Shown: positions 38,859-60,297, counted from the stretch's first letter. The stretch: 64,000 nucleotides of DNA from Motacilla alba alba (GCF_015832195.1 NC_052028.1:9529501-9593500); one strand, 5' to 3'. Notes: generated by a model not told the origin, from the letters alone. Made by a program: numbers and translations.

Positions 38859-39620
38859 GGCAGCCCCCGTGCCCAGGGCAGCAGCGCACGGTACTGCGGG
38901 AGAGCGCCGGCCCTTGGCCCCAGCGGCGCCCGCCATCGCAGCGGGACCTTCGGGGCCTTTTGTATTGCTCCGTTATGTGGCACGTTACTTTCTGCACGCC
39001 GAACCCCGCACACTTATTTACTGATTCATCGTTTGCATTTATTTCGCTCCCTTTCACAGAGCGGGGCCGATTCCCCGCAGAGCCCCTTCCCACACGGCTC
39101 CCGGGCCGGGCCCGGCCCTTTTCCCGCTTCCTCCCGCCGCCGCCGTGGCGCGCGCGCGGCCCCGCCCCTCGCGCACATCCGGGTCCCGGCGCTGGCCCCG
39201 CCGGCCCCGCCGCCGCCGCTCCCGTCCCGCCGCCTCCCCCGGCAAAGTTTCGCTGCAGCAGCAGCAGCAGCGGCGGCCGCGGCCCAGCCGGCGCCTCACG
39301 GACACCCGCCCCGGGGAGGCCGCCTGCTCCGCGCCGGGTGGGTCGGGGCGGCGGGATGGTTGTGGGTGGGGGGAGGTTGCGGGCCGCGGGGTCGCGGCGC
39401 TGCGAGTCGGGTTCCGGGCGGCCGTGGGGGTGCGGGGGCAGACGGGGCCGAGGCCGCGAGCGGGCCCGCGGTGACACCGGGGTCCCGGCGGGGCGAGAGG
39501 GGACGGGGAGCGGCCTGCGGGGGAAGGAGCAGCCCCGGGAGGGAGAGGAGAGCGCGGGGCCGCCCGCGGGGCTGCTCGGACACGCGTGGTGCCGGTGCAG
39601 GAGCGGACATCGCAGTGCTC
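38859..39620 (+). promoter_or_regulatory. SMAD5: SMAD5 CpG-island promoter
   Basis: This is the most CpG-dense stretch of the window, with words such as 'gccgccgccgtggcgcgcgc' and a GC-box, 'ccccgcccc', at about 39160-39168. No TATA box is evident, which fits a broad, housekeeping-type promoter. It lies about 10 kb upstream of the first coding exon on the same strand, the usual layout of SMAD5 with its non-coding first exon. The transcription start cannot be fixed from sequence. Confidence 0.75.
39170..39337 (+). other. SMAD5: Putative SMAD5 exon 1 (5' UTR), borders approximate
   Basis: The best donor candidate inside the CpG island is 'cgccgg|gtgggt', with the GT at 39338-39339. The preceding GC-rich stretch contains (CAG)5 at 39256-39270 followed by CGG units, a composition typical of vertebrate 5' leaders. 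The left end is arbitrary. Other donors in the island are possible, and additional non-coding exons in intron 1 cannot be excluded. Confidence 0.4.
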
Positions 39621-39644
39621 GGCAGAGGCTCCAGAGGGCTGGCT

Positions 39645-39707
39645 CTTGTTTTTTGTTGTTTGGGTTTTTTCGGGTTTTTTGGTTTTTGAAATTTTATTTT
39701 TTTTTTA
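39645..39707. repeat. T-rich tract at the 3' edge of the CpG island
   Basis: T runs interrupted by G, such as 'gggttttttcgggttttttgg'. Low-complexity DNA. Confidence 0.9.
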
Positions 39708-39808
39708 AGACGAGGACTCTCTTAACTCGAGTCAGGCCTGACCGAGCGAAGGGAGAGCAACAAACACGTTTGCAGGCGCTGGTTAAGAGGCGGGAGGCGA
39801 TGTGCGGG

Positions 39809-40437
39809 CTCACAGCTCTCACACACACAGAGCTCATAAACACACAGAGCTCACACACACACACACACACAGAGCTCTCACAAACACACACACAGCTCTC
39901 ACACGCAGAGCTCTCACACACACACACACACACACACAGAGCTCATAAACACACAGAGCTCTCACAAACACACACACACAGAGCTCTCACAAACACACAT
40001 ACAGAGCTCTCACAAACACACATACAGAGCTCTCACACACACAGAGCTCTCACACACAGCTCTCACAAACACACAGAGCTCTCGCACACACAGCTCTCAC
40101 ACGCAGAGCTCTCACACACAAACACACGCAGAGCTCTCACACACAAACACACACAGCTCTCACAAACACACACACACAGCTCTCACACGCAGAGCTCTCT
40201 CACAAACACACAGCTCTCACACACTCACACAGCTCTCACATACTCACACAGAGCTCTCACACACAGAGCTCTCACAAACACACTCACACAGCTCTCTCAC
40301 ACACACACACAGAGCTCTCTCACTCACACACACAGAGCTCTCTCACTCACACACACACAGCTCTCACACACACACACACAGCTCTCTCACACACACACAC
40401 GCAGAGCTCTCACAAACACACACAGCTCTCACACACT
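39809..40437. repeat. Compound CA / GAGCTC satellite in SMAD5 intron 1
   Basis: About 0.63 kb in which (CA)n runs of variable length alternate with the palindromic word 'agagctct' or its shorter form 'cagctctc'. The typical module is 'cagagctctcacaaacacac', and module length varies. The array gives an accidental long open frame in which Thr, His and Ser dominate. It is non-coding. Confidence 0.95.
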
Positions 40438-43400
40438 TGTCCACCTTGGCCTTCCTCGCGTGCGCCCAGCCCTGACAGCTGCCTGACAACAGATGCACAG
40501 CTTCAGTGATTTAGAATGGCAATTTTTGTCTTCTGCGGGTTGTAAATTTAATAGAGGAAATATGCTCTTGCGGTTAAAAGCACAAGACTGGAAATCAAAT
40601 GATCTGTGCTTTGTTCCAGTTGTGGGGTTTCTAATGTGACCTTAAGGTAATTGAGTGATATTTTACAGGAAAGTGAGATAGGGAAGAACTGATTCAGCAG
40701 TAGTGTTGAATGTATTATTGAATAGGTTCAGCTAACAGTTGTTGAGTCTCTTGGTAGAATAGGTAGGGATTTAGAAATTCCATGCAGTGAATCACTTGGG
40801 CTTGCTGCTTTAACAAAACCTCCAAGGAATAACTGTCAGAATTTGCATCAGCAAAGTTTTGTCTGTCATGGGAAATTAGATTGTCAGTATATGATGGGTT
40901 TAGATGAAATCTCATGCTGTTTTCACTCCTTCATTAATTTCAGATAATTAGCCTTCCACGGGTGGCTTCAAAAGAATGAAAACTGAAATGAGCATAGTTC
41001 ATTGCGTGTGTCAGTTACAGAAGTTCTGCACAGAATATCTGCGTGGTATTCTGAGGAATCACAGTTTGACTGGAGTAAAGAAAAAGGTGCAAACAATTGC
41101 AGGCATGTGCCTGTGCTCATCAAAACCTGTAATGCTTTATGAAGTTGGCAGCTAGTGGTAGTGGAAGTTAATAGAAGCAGCAAATAACTTAATTGAAGAT
41201 GTTTCATAATTAGTGTGTTGTAACTTTTGAGAGTGCCCTGTCTGTGTTGGATTTAATGTCTTAATCCCTACCGTTTGATAGTGGTTTACTCTTACCTCTG
41301 ATATTAAAATTTTGTTCACTTGGCCTTGAAATTGCTGCTAAGTGACTAATGCCACTTATTTCTGCAAAATAAAACCCCAACAAACCCTGTGCTTACTGGC
41401 ATACCTACCTTTTTCAAACCTTTCTTTTCCTTTCAAATGTGGAGGACACACATTTGAGATAGGAATTTTCTCTTTTTCTGAAGGAGACTTTCCAGGTGGA
41501 AGTCCAGATGGACAGTCATGATGGGGCTGACAATGGAAAAGAAGGAACAGAGGCTTCCTCTGCATTTCTGTCTATTGATGACAAAAGATCACAACGGGGT
41601 GTGCTGCTGTGTACAGCTGTGGTGGGTGGGTTTTTTGGGGTTTTTTTTGAGGTTTGTAGTTTTAACCTCTAATGGAACTTGAAGGAACAATAATTGTTGT
41701 AATTGTTGACCCTGTACTATTTTGTACTTGTTAGGAAGTCAGATTTTCAATCTTGCACCTGGAGTGGGTGATCTGTGCAGAGTTTTTTATGATCACAGAA
41801 TATTATTTGAGCTGAAAAAAAATGTCTCCCAGGATGGAGTGCTCATGCTCAATTAAGGAACTTTTTGGGCTTATTTAAATGTTGTTTGCAAATTATGTTG
41901 TGATTTTTAATTCTTTGGAGGACATATTTAATTGCAGAAAACTGTCCTCTATTTTCTTTATAGATGTCTAAGGAAAGTGCTAGGAACTCTTTTATTGCCC
42001 TTGGCTGAATTACATACCTGCAGAAATACTCCTCTGGCGATTCTGTGCAAGTCCCTGTGTCTTCCCTTCCTTCCAGTTAAGGCCTTGCTGGTTATATTAA
42101 TGTTTGTTTTTTGTTTTTTTTAATTAAAGTACTAGTTTCTTCAAATGTCTCCCTTAGATTTGGTGGAATGAATTTTATTTTAATCTGTTAATGTTTCTTT
42201 AAAGATCTTTACTGATTTTTTTTTTTTAATAACAGATAAGGAGCTCGTGTTCAAAATGAGCTGAGTGCACTTGAGATATCTTCATGGCTAACGATAAACA
42301 GCTCATTAAAAGCAAGCTGAGCAGTAATTTAACACTTTGGCCGTTATCATTAGTCACAGTGCAAGTTCCTGCCCTGTTCTCTGGAAGCCTTTTTAGCCGT
42401 GTTCCTGTGACCACGTAGAAAAGTTTGGCTGGCACTGGAGCGCGCTTGACCAGCGTGGGTTGGCAAGGTGCAGGACGCTGCCTGCCAAGTCCCTATCCCC
42501 ACTGACCTACCACCAAGGTTGAGCCTGCCAGCACTGTCATCCTTGACAGAGGATCTTTGTCAGAGTCCCTGCTACTGATACACCAACTATGAAGTAGTGT
42601 CTCTGAATTCTGGGTCAGTGGATGTCACAAACTGACAAATTTAGAATACTTTGCCATTCATTCATTCTGTGCAAGGGGAAAAAAAAAAAACTTGCTGAAT
42701 TACTATTGTCAGTGTTCCCTCCAATCCTGTAGCTTTTGTAAACTTGTCACAGGCTTAATGCAGTTCAGTTGGAATGAAGTGTATACACACACACACATAT
42801 ACATCTTTATTTTTTGTCTTCTTTTAAAGCTTTTTGGCTGTCCCACTTTCCAGAATATACTTTCTGTTTCCAGCTCATAGTATTTAGAATCTTGGTCTTT
42901 AATGAAGGTCCTGCACGTGAGTGTCTGAATTTTTAGAAGGCTTTGTCCAGCTTGTTAATTTTTTAGCAAACTTTAGGGTTTTTGAAAAGCACAAGATGCC
43001 CTTTATTTTCCCATTTTTGTCTCCAAGTGTAGTACTGAGGTCATTCCTAATCACCCACTTGCTTGTCCATGTCCAACCTACCAATGGAGCCATAGGCCTT
43101 TGTTTTCATGTTTAGTGAAATGTAGCAGTGCTTTTCTCTGGAATTTTAATTAAGAAATGGATTCTAAGTTGTAGTTATCTGCTTTGGTTAGAATAGATCT
43201 TAAATAACCTTAAAAACAGGAGGCAGTTTCAGAGCTGTCTGCTGTTGATGGTGGCGTTTTCCAGCATAATGGCTCTGCTGGAAAGTGCCAGTTAGCTGAA
43301 ATAGAAAAGTAAGAAAATGTACAGTTCTGATAAAACACTTAAGGAAGACAGGTTTTGGTTCTAAGATGGAAATTATAGTTTTGAGAATTTCTACAAAAGC

Positions 43401-46400
43401 TAATTGCTCAGTAATTAGAGCAGCTGCAGAGACCAGGGCCATGGGAGCAGTGGATTTTTTTTGTTGAAAATGTGGATTCTTTAAGAAATAGAATATTTTA
43501 GGCATAGTGAGTTTTGGTGTTCTCTCCCTTCCCCTGTATCAGAGTTAAACTCAAGTTTTGCCATGATGCAGAACAAATTCAAAACTGTTTTTTGATTATA
43601 ATTTTTCTGAGCTTTAATTGACATCAGATGGAAGTGAGGGTACTTTAGAAATGCATTGGAGCTCTCTTAGTGATCTCTTTGCCTGGACCTCTTTTGTGAT
43701 ATAAATCATTATCACTGTATTATTTTTTGACAATAGTTTTTGAGAAAACTTTAAGAAGAAGCAGAAGCATCACTTAGCTATCTGAGTTATATCTTACATG
43801 TACATTGTATGACTTGCTGCTTGTGCTTGGCTTCAGAGTTTGTTAGGTTTTTTATAAGAGAGTGCTGGTTAAATACTTCTCAGCTCACAGAGCTAAATGC
43901 TTCAGCATTTTTTTTAAGCTATGTTAGATGGTGTACAGATGTGGAAATTAAAAGCAAAAGTATTGTGTGAGAAAGCCCTGTCAGCAATTGTCAGTAGATT
44001 TTTCTGTTTGCAGGGCAGTTAGAAAAAGTTCTGAAGATACCAGACAGCTCTTTTCTCTTCTTGTTTGCATATATTATCAGTTAGATTATATTGCCTTACA
44101 AGGCATGTTTGAAGCAAGAAATCTAGTGCTAGGGTAAAAGCACTTACCATAGATTTTGGTCAGCTGGATGCCAGTTCTCATGAAAATACCACAAGTTCCT
44201 TTTTGATATAATTTATAAAATCTCTTTCATCTTTTACTTAAACTTATGGGGAGAAGAGACAAAGGAAGTTTTTTCATTGGTGGTATTCCTTGTGGCTGAG
44301 ATGTTGCACAGGGTAATTGAAGAGAAATCCTTTCTGTGGGTAGGCTGTGGCCGTGGTTTGAAGGATGCAGGCCCTTCAAGTTCATTGAACAAGTTTTTTA
44401 ACCACAGTGTCATCTTAGGATTTGTTTTGTGCTTGATGTGTATGGAGAAACTGTGGAGTTAACGTTTCTCCTGTGTTTGCTTTTAAGAAAAGACTCCAGT
44501 ATGTGCCATTGCATGGGACTGTGTGCTGGGAATGTAAGCTTGGGAAAATGATAATAAAACTCAAGCACAATCCTGCACAGTTCCTGTCAGGAAATTTATA
44601 AGGAAAGAAGGATTTTAATAAAACCAAATTAAATTATATGTGAGGTTGTAGTTTTAAAGCAAGTATTGATCTGTGTATATAGCATAACACACTATAATAT
44701 ATTATTGCAGTTGAGTTTCTGAGCTTTGAATATGTATTTTAATGTATGGAGTCAAAATACTCGAGCATTTCTGAGTTTGAAGGGCAATAAAGTTTAGCAC
44801 AAGAGCTGACTGCAGAACAGCTTTAACTGCAGATCTGAAGCAGCTCTAATGAACTCCCAGTTGTGCTGCTGCTTATAAGTGGTGCTTTGTTTATTGTATG
44901 AAATTGAGTCTCAAAACAGCTTCTAATCATCAGCAGTGCAGTTCCTTGTTTCAGATTGGGAATGATGCTACCAGAGGCTTCCTGAATTTGCAAACAAGTA
45001 AATTAGTAGGAAGAGAATAGTCCTTGTACATTTGAGCACTGCCTTAGTACTGGCAGTAGAAAGAGATGAAGGTCATTGGTTTTACCCATTTTAAGATGGT
45101 TTTACCCATTTTATTCTTGTGCTTGTGAAAGCATCATTCACTGCCCTGCTGCTTGGGATGATGGTTCTCTTGGTTAATGATACTTCAAACCTAGATTTTA
45201 CGGGTGGAAAATTAGTTTGGAATCAATGGAAGAACACGTTACATACAAAATGCATCTCATAAATATAGGTGCACCATAAATAATGTTACATTTTCTGTTC
45301 TGCAGTGACTCTTGCTCAGGTCCTTTTAGCCAGAAGGAGATTCCTTGGTACGACATCAAATGAATCCCCTGAACTTGCCAGTTTAATGGGAACTAAAGGG
45401 AAGTCACATTGTTTGGTATTTGTGAGGGCAGATGGAAGGTGGTAGAGTTCTCCCATCTGCATAAATGAAATATAAGATTTGTTGTTGGCCAACTTTGTTT
45501 GTATCTGGCTGGCTGGCTGAAGTATTAAGGAGGGGGTTCAAACAATGGACCTGTTCACCCAACTAGTTTCCTTCCATTTGCTGTAGTCATTAACAAGAAC
45601 TTTTAAAGTATAAATAATTCATGCCCCAAAGTCTAATTTTGATACAACGATTACTTCCTTTTATACTTGCCCTTTAAAAGCCCCCTCATGCTACTCCATG
45701 TAACTCATTACACTCGCTCCTAGAAGAGTGTTTGTAACTTTTTTTTTTTTAATGTAATAGTGTGGTTTTCAGTCGATGTTCTCTTGTAGCTCAGATGAAA
45801 AGTTATTTAATAAAAGAAGGTAATGTATAATAGACCCTCTGCCTCTTAAGGAAATTTAAGCAAGGTTTTTTCCCCCATGAAAGTTGTTACCAGCTGTGTC
45901 TAGAGGTGCAACAATAAGAGTAATTTGTGCACCATGGAATGAAAATGTGACTCTTTAAAGCATTTGTTTCTGTATTCAAAGCTCAGTGATGCTCTGCAAT
46001 CACTGCTCATAACTTGGGCTTTTAAGCCTCGGAAGAAATTGATTGTAAGTACAGATGATCTGGGGAAGCTGTTCCTGGCAGATGTCAGGATTACTTAGAA
46101 ACCTTTCACAAATCAGATGCTGAAATTACAGCAAATGCAAGTAAATGTTCTAAATGTGGTTTATGCCACACATTCAGAAATCTGGAAAACCTACATGAAT
46201 TGCAGTTTCTACATGGAAATGTTTGGTTTCTGCATAAATACCTGAGCCTACAGCTTTGTGGCCTTAAATAGCTCATGAAGCCAGCTCATGATTCATGAAC
46301 CTTTTTAATTCTGCCTTGTTTTCTTAAGAAAGGCAAAAGCTGTAAACCTTCAGTGTTTTGCCATCCAGAATGAACTTCTGGAAGGTGTGCAATGGGATAA

Positions 46401-49372
46401 ATTCAGTGTCATTTTGTACTTCTCAAACCCTATTAGTATTTTGTTGCATTTTCTTTCTTGCCCTTGATTCTCTTGAGCAGGTTCAAATACACTTCTACTG
46501 AAGAGTCTTGAAAGCCCTATAAGTGGCCAGAATGGAGTTACAGTGAATGGCATTAAGGTCTTCAACAGTCTCATTTTTCAGTGGTTAGAGTTACAAGCAT
46601 GTGTGTGGAAACTTTTTTTGAAGAAGTTGAAGCAGTTTTGATCAAATCTGTTCTGATGCTTCTGAAATACTTGTTTTATCAGGCTTTGCTTTTGTTGATG
46701 GGCCCTCAAATGTAAAGTTTTTAGAGTTAATTATGTTACTTACTGCGAGCTGATTATTTTGAAAATGATAGTTTGTAGGACAGTCATTTATCATAATTCC
46801 CTTGCCACTTGCCCTACAAATACTAATTACTGCAAAATATCGTCTTAGTAGATGTGTTCCAACTTCCTTTCCTTTTAGTGAGCTTGTTTATTCCATGAGC
46901 GTACTTGTGAGCAAATGATGTTGAAATTGTATAAAACAAATAAGATATCTGTCCTAGTTGATCCATTATGTTCAAAATAATTTAAAAATATAATTTTACA
47001 TGATCATAGCATAGAATTGTAGATCTTTAAATTTGGTTTCTTAATACAGATGGGGCTCCTGTAATGGGATCGATCTGGCGATGTTTGTTAAGCTCTCCTT
47101 TGACCTCAACTTAACTAGAGGAATTTCCAGTGCATCTTCTGCCTTGATGATGCGTAGGATTCTTTGAAAGCATAGCTGAAAGCAAAAATAGAACATTTTA
47201 ATTGTCTTTGGTCTGAGATGCTAGGTGGGTTCATTTCCTTTTCTAGGGGTGTGAGCAGTTGCTGATCTTGCAGCTATTGAATGTATGCAAGGCTTGAAAG
47301 TAAGTTAGTTGCAACTATAAACAGCTTTTACTTTTTAAAACAGTAAACTTTTATCCTCAGTAAAAGAAAAAATTCAGTCTGAGTTCCTGGCCAAGTTTAT
47401 TTCCCTTTATGTATTTCCTGTTACTTTGAAGGGTGCAAAGAGTCTCATGTGTAATAGTATGAGGGAACTAAATTAGTCTGAAAGTGCAGACATGGTGATA
47501 TTTCTGAAGAAAACAGGTGATATGTAATTATTTGAGTGTTTTCCTTTAGTTTTTTTTTCTCAATATCTTCTTCTAGGGAGTTACTGAAGCAGTGGGAGAC
47601 TTCTATTCTCTTTTTTTTTCCATTTTGTTTTGTTATGAGAGCTCTAGGAAGACCTTCAAACAGTTTTTTTGTTTTGCTTTTCCGATTTTTTTTTCCATAT
47701 TATTGAAACAAAGTCGAATAATCAGAGAAGTACCAATGGGATTAAGCTACGGCATGAAATAAATGGATTTTTTCCCATAAAGGAGCACCAACTGTCCTTG
47801 GGCTTGTTCCCTGCTTTCCTCACCCTCTAACTCCTTAATAGAAAATATAGGATGGTTACACTTGGGACATAAATGCCTTGCCTAGGGATGTTTGCTGTAA
47901 CTTTGGCTGCTGGTGCTTAGCACACGGTTTGGTTACATAGAAAGATCTGTCCAAGTGCTTCAGTGAGCCTGTAAATGTGCCCAGACACTTAGAAAGCCTT
48001 ATCAGATGACGTTTAGATTATCAAAGATGGGAGGAAAAAAGATCTTCTTGATTAAAGGTAGCAATCTAAGAGAACCAGCACAGAGATATTTAACATTTTG
48101 CTCCCCCACCCCCTTTTTCTCTTCTGTGCAGATTTGATGTCTTGGGCTGGGGTAGGTGTTCTAATTCACCGTGGTTTATCAAAAGTGGAGAGACAATGTT
48201 GTTTGGCAGTCTCTGTAGCAAGAGAGGAAGCATCTTTTGTTATTGACATCCTTTCTCTTAGCTCTGCTCTTGCTTTTTGCCAGCTGCTCATTGTCTATAC
48301 TTGCTTATTTAGTATTCACAAGGGATTTTACAAGTTCTTATCAGTTCGTTGCCACAGCACATCATTTCCTCTTGTCATCGGTACTCCTTAAATTGCTGGG
48401 GGGAGGATTTGCATTAGGGCTGGTGAGTGGTAAAACACCATTCATGAGCCAGTTGTTCTGCTCTTCTCCTTTCCGAGGCACTTTGTAGTAAAGGTCACAT
48501 TTCTAATGCTTACTCCACCATGTCTTTTCCCCCCTTCTTTTTTCTAGGGAGAAGAAAACAATTTTTTTTTTGCCAAGGCTAAAAATATCCAGCTCTTCAA
48601 ATACTCTTCTTAAAAGATAGAAGGAAGTGCAGCATAAAATTAGCTACAGCTAAAAAAAGGTTGACCACCTCTCTGGTTGGCTGGAGAAGGTTTGGTTTGT
48701 GCTTTTTATTGGGTTTTTCTTTTAACCGTGCTTTGTTTTCTTCATCTACATTTTTTTTCCTTATTTCTTTTAATACTCTCAAAAACATGGGGTAACTAGA
48801 GCTCAAGAAAAAGCAGAAGCTTTAGTATTTTTTTCCTTTTTGGAAATAAAGATCCATTTGAGAAGCTGAGTATTTCCATGCAGTATTGGCCTTGGAACTG
48901 GTGGTTCCAGCCTGCCTCTTCCCTGTTTATTCATAGCAAATTTAGTCTTCTAATGCAGCATTGTGACAGGGATATATTGCTAGTTTGAAAGCATAGTCCT
49001 CAAGGCGATCTTCTGAGAGAAAGTGATCAATTTAAGGAGTGTTAATGGGAACTGTGCTGTCTCTGCTGACCATCATCCATTGATGGTTCCTTTTCCCACT
49101 AATCAGTAGTGCAAGCTTTGGGGTCTGATCACTTTTTTGGAGTAGGGTCCTAGTACTACTGGGATTTTGTTTTGAAACAAAATCAGATGCAATGCTAGGG
49201 TTGAAACAGGAAGTCTTCTCATATATGCCTTTTGTTTTACCACAGCCTTTACTTGTTTACTAATTCCTTGTCAAATTATCTTTTTACTAGAACTAAATTG
49301 GAGGAATCCATCGTCATTTTTGATGTGAAGGCTTCATCACTGACATCTCTATGTTCATTTGTCATCCTCCAG

Positions 49373-57398
<8,026 letters not shown>

Positions 57399-57742
57399 TG
57401 CTGCAATTCCATCTTCAGCCTTATTTTTAGTGAACTTATTCTAATTCTAGAGAAACTTCCAGTGGATACTGTGAGCTATATGGAGAATGGATCTTATGAT
57501 TTAACTTTTTTTTTTTAGATCCCTTTGTGACCAATTCCATTGTGTATAGCTAATCAGTTTTACATTTCAAATTGTTCTTATGATGCTTAAGTGACAGTTG
57601 AGCCCTAAGGGAAAAAATAGTCTATTGAAAAATTCAGAACACTTTTCCCCTTCTTCCCCTTAAAACTTAAACAGACAAATGTCTTAACTGGAAAACCTTT
57701 TTGTCTTGTAGTGACAAGAATTAATGAAGACTGACTTCAGAA

Positions 57743-57748
57743 AATAAA
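57743..57748 (+). terminator. SMAD5: Proximal poly(A) signal candidate AATAAA
   Basis: AATAAA about 345 bp after the stop codon. Use would give a short 3' UTR without the CR1. Confidence 0.35.
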
Positions 57749-58692
57749 TACATATCATAATTTGGGATTTTTTAATGTGTTTTAATGAAACTGTTTGAAC
57801 ATGTGCAGCTCCAGCTTGCAAGCTGTATTTCTAGCTTAGTGTTTTAACATCTTAAGGTTGACATCTGTCATAAGCAAAATTAGATTTTATTATGGCTAAT
57901 TTGCCTCAGATTGAACAATGTGATTTTTTTTTTTTAATGTACACATGAAATATACTTTTTACAAATATTGGAGTGGTGTAAAAACACTTGTATTTTCTAT
58001 TGGAAAATGCTGTCATAAACACATTGTATATTAATGCAGAATAGCAGTTCTTAGCCTTTTCCCACTTTGGTTTTGTAATATCTCTTTTAACCACCATTTA
58101 AAGTAGTAATTGATCCAACGTAAACATCCTGCACGGTTCTGGAGTAGTGATTCTTGTTTTGCTTTGATTTACACTCATGCCGTTTGGATTTGGTTGCCAA
58201 GGCTATTTCTTTTTAGGTACCTTTCTCTATTTTAACATAAACACTACTATTTGTAAATGGCAGTGCTTACTACTTTTTGGAAGGAATAAGTTTTTTTGTT
58301 TTCTTTTTGGTGTTCTAGCTGTTTATTTTACCTGTCTGGAATTGATCTGTGTTAGGCCTTTTTAGTCTCTCAGTAGACATTATGCAGTATTAGTGATTAC
58401 ACTGTATTTAATTCACTTTCAAGTATGAGTTTGAGTCTCTTTGAAGACTGTGAGTGGCTTAGCAAATGAGTAACTGAATGCAGAAGCTTTTACTTCCAGA
58501 TCATGTAATTTAATTCAGACCTGTTGGTAATGACCAAAAGTAATCACTTCTTTGTAGCCTGCATAAAACTGTGCTCTTGATCTTGTCCCTGATGGCAGGG
58601 CTTCAATCAGAAGACTTGTAGCTGTGGTTGGCATCTTTATGGGATTGAAGGACTGCGTTAATATGACAGTGGAATTTCTCTCTCACATCTAA

Positions 58693-59475
58693 AGAATCAC
58701 GGAATGTTAAGGGTTGGAAGGGACCTTAAAGATCTCCCAGTCCCAACCCCCCTTTCCATGGGCAGGGACACCTCCCACCAGACCAGGTTGCTCCAGCCCT
58801 TCTCCAACCTGGCTTTGAACACTGCCAGGGTTGGGGCATTCACAGCCTCTCTGGGCAACCTGTGCCAGTGCCTTACCAGCCTCACAGTAAAGAATTTCTT
58901 CTGTATGTCTAAGCTAAATTCGCCCTCTTTCAGTTTGGACCTGTTACTCCTTGTCCTGTCACTACAGTTCCAGACAGAGAGTCCCTCTTCCAGCTTCCCT
59001 GTAGCCCCTTCAGATGCTGGAAGGTTCCCATGAGGTCTCCACTCAACCTTCCTTCTCCAGGCTGAACAGCCTCAACTTTTCCAGCCTCTCTTTGCAGGGC
59101 AGGTGCTCCAGTCCTTTTACCAGAATTGTGACCTCGGGACTTGCTCCAGCAGTTCCATGTCCTTCTTGCACTGGGGGCCCCAGAGCTGTGCTCAGCACTG
59201 CAGGTGGGGTCTCACAAGGGCAGAGCAGAGGAGGCAGTGCCCTCCCTCCCGCTGCTGCCCACGTTCCTTGGGATGCAGCCCATGATTCTGTTGGTTTTCT
59301 GGGCTGTGAGTGCTCAGTGCCACTTCATGGTGAGCTTTTCATCAGCCATCACCCCCAGGTCGTTCTCTGCAGGGCTGCTCTCAGTCACTCACTCCTCTGC
59401 CCAACCTGTGGGTGTGTCTGGGATTGCTGGGACCCCGGTGTAGGACCTTGCACTTGGCTTGGATGAACTTGATGT
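58693..59475 (-). mobile_element. CR1 LINE fragment in the SMAD5 3' UTR, minus orientation
   Basis: This is the longest CR1 copy in the window. It starts with 'aatcacggaatgttaagggt' and 'tggaagggaccttaaagatc' (the reverse complement of the CR1 3' end). It runs through 'cagcctctctgggcaacctg', 'aggctgaacagcctcaactt' and 'tgcagcccatgattctgttg' to 'ggaccttgcacttggcttgg'. All landmarks are in reverse-complement order, so the element is antisense to SMAD5. It is truncated within ORF2 and is not mobile. Confidence 0.95.
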
Positions 59476-59931
59476 TTGCATAGAGAATTTTAACACTGTA
59501 CTGAACACTAAAATCAATTACATTACATATGCATATTTCTTTCCTTTATATCATAAAAAAGAGGCTGAGAGAAACATGTTAGGAGAATTAGAAGTGAATT
59601 ATATACAAAATTTTGCATGCAGAAAGACCCTATTGTATTTTTTAAACTCACCTTGCTTTTTCTCTTTCCTGAACACCTTTTCAGAAAAGGGTTCAGTGTT
59701 TGGGGGAGAGGCTGAAAACTATTATGCAAATACTTACTAAAAGATGTGTTGCAGTTAACTGCAATCCTGAGAAAATTATTTTTTAAACAAGTTCTTGTGT
59801 CTTCTGTTGAATGACAGTTTCTCCTCAGATGTGGAAATCGTGCATTGTATGGTACCTAAGTAACAAATTATCGTAGTAGATAAAAATTGTTTACGTGTCA
59901 TTAAAATGTTTTTTATGAATTGCCTTAAAGG

Positions 59932-59937
59932 AATAAA
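59932..59937 (+). terminator. SMAD5: Poly(A) signal candidate AATAAA
   Basis: 'ggaataaactg' about 2.5 kb after the stop. A 'gtgttttgttttgttttt'-like U-rich stretch follows some 70 bp downstream. Confidence 0.3.
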
Positions 59938-60291
59938 CTGTAACACTTCTGCAGAACCCTAATGTTCTCTTGTACAGGAATTTCTGTGTTACTGTTTTGG
60001 TTTTTTTGTGTTTTGTTTTGTTTTTTTAAACAGTTTCTCAAGTATGTTTGAAAACAGATGAGTGCATTTTGAGGAGAAGGGGAGTGACATTATTTGCCAC
60101 TTAGCTTTGGTTTCTTCCCTTTCATTCTTTGGAGCTGCAACCCACAGACAGTTCTTTTGATTGACTAAGATGCCAAGTCAGTTGGCCACAGGATCCTGCT
60201 TCTATTTTCTTCTTGGGGCCTGACGTTTGTCAAGTTGCTGAATATGTATATTTAACACTACAGAATATTATATTCCTTGATTAGCTTATGT

Positions 60292-60297
60292 AATAAA
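60292..60297 (+). terminator. SMAD5: Poly(A) signal candidate AATAAA
   Basis: 'gtaataaacgacatggcaca' about 2.9 kb after the stop. Confidence 0.25.

Larger units (their letters stand above)
39338..49372 (+). other. SMAD5: SMAD5 intron 1 (putative)
   Basis: About 10 kb between the putative exon 1 and the acceptor in front of the first coding exon. It contains a T-rich tract at 39645-39707, the GAGCTC/CA satellite at 39809-40437, a short (CA)n at about 42784 and a 20-bp-spaced duplication of 'ggttttacccatttta' at 45079-45114. No other exon was recognised. Confidence 0.5.

Noticed and set aside
38960..40486. 508-codon plus-strand open frame across the CpG island and CA satellite
   Set aside because: It results from low stop density in GC-rich DNA followed by the stop-free GAGCTC/CA repeat. 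No domain was recognised, and it overlaps the expected SMAD5 promoter and intron 1.
46995..47045. CR1-like 'atcatagcatagaattgtag' start
   Set aside because: The similarity stops after a few bases and is within chance for AT-rich sequence.
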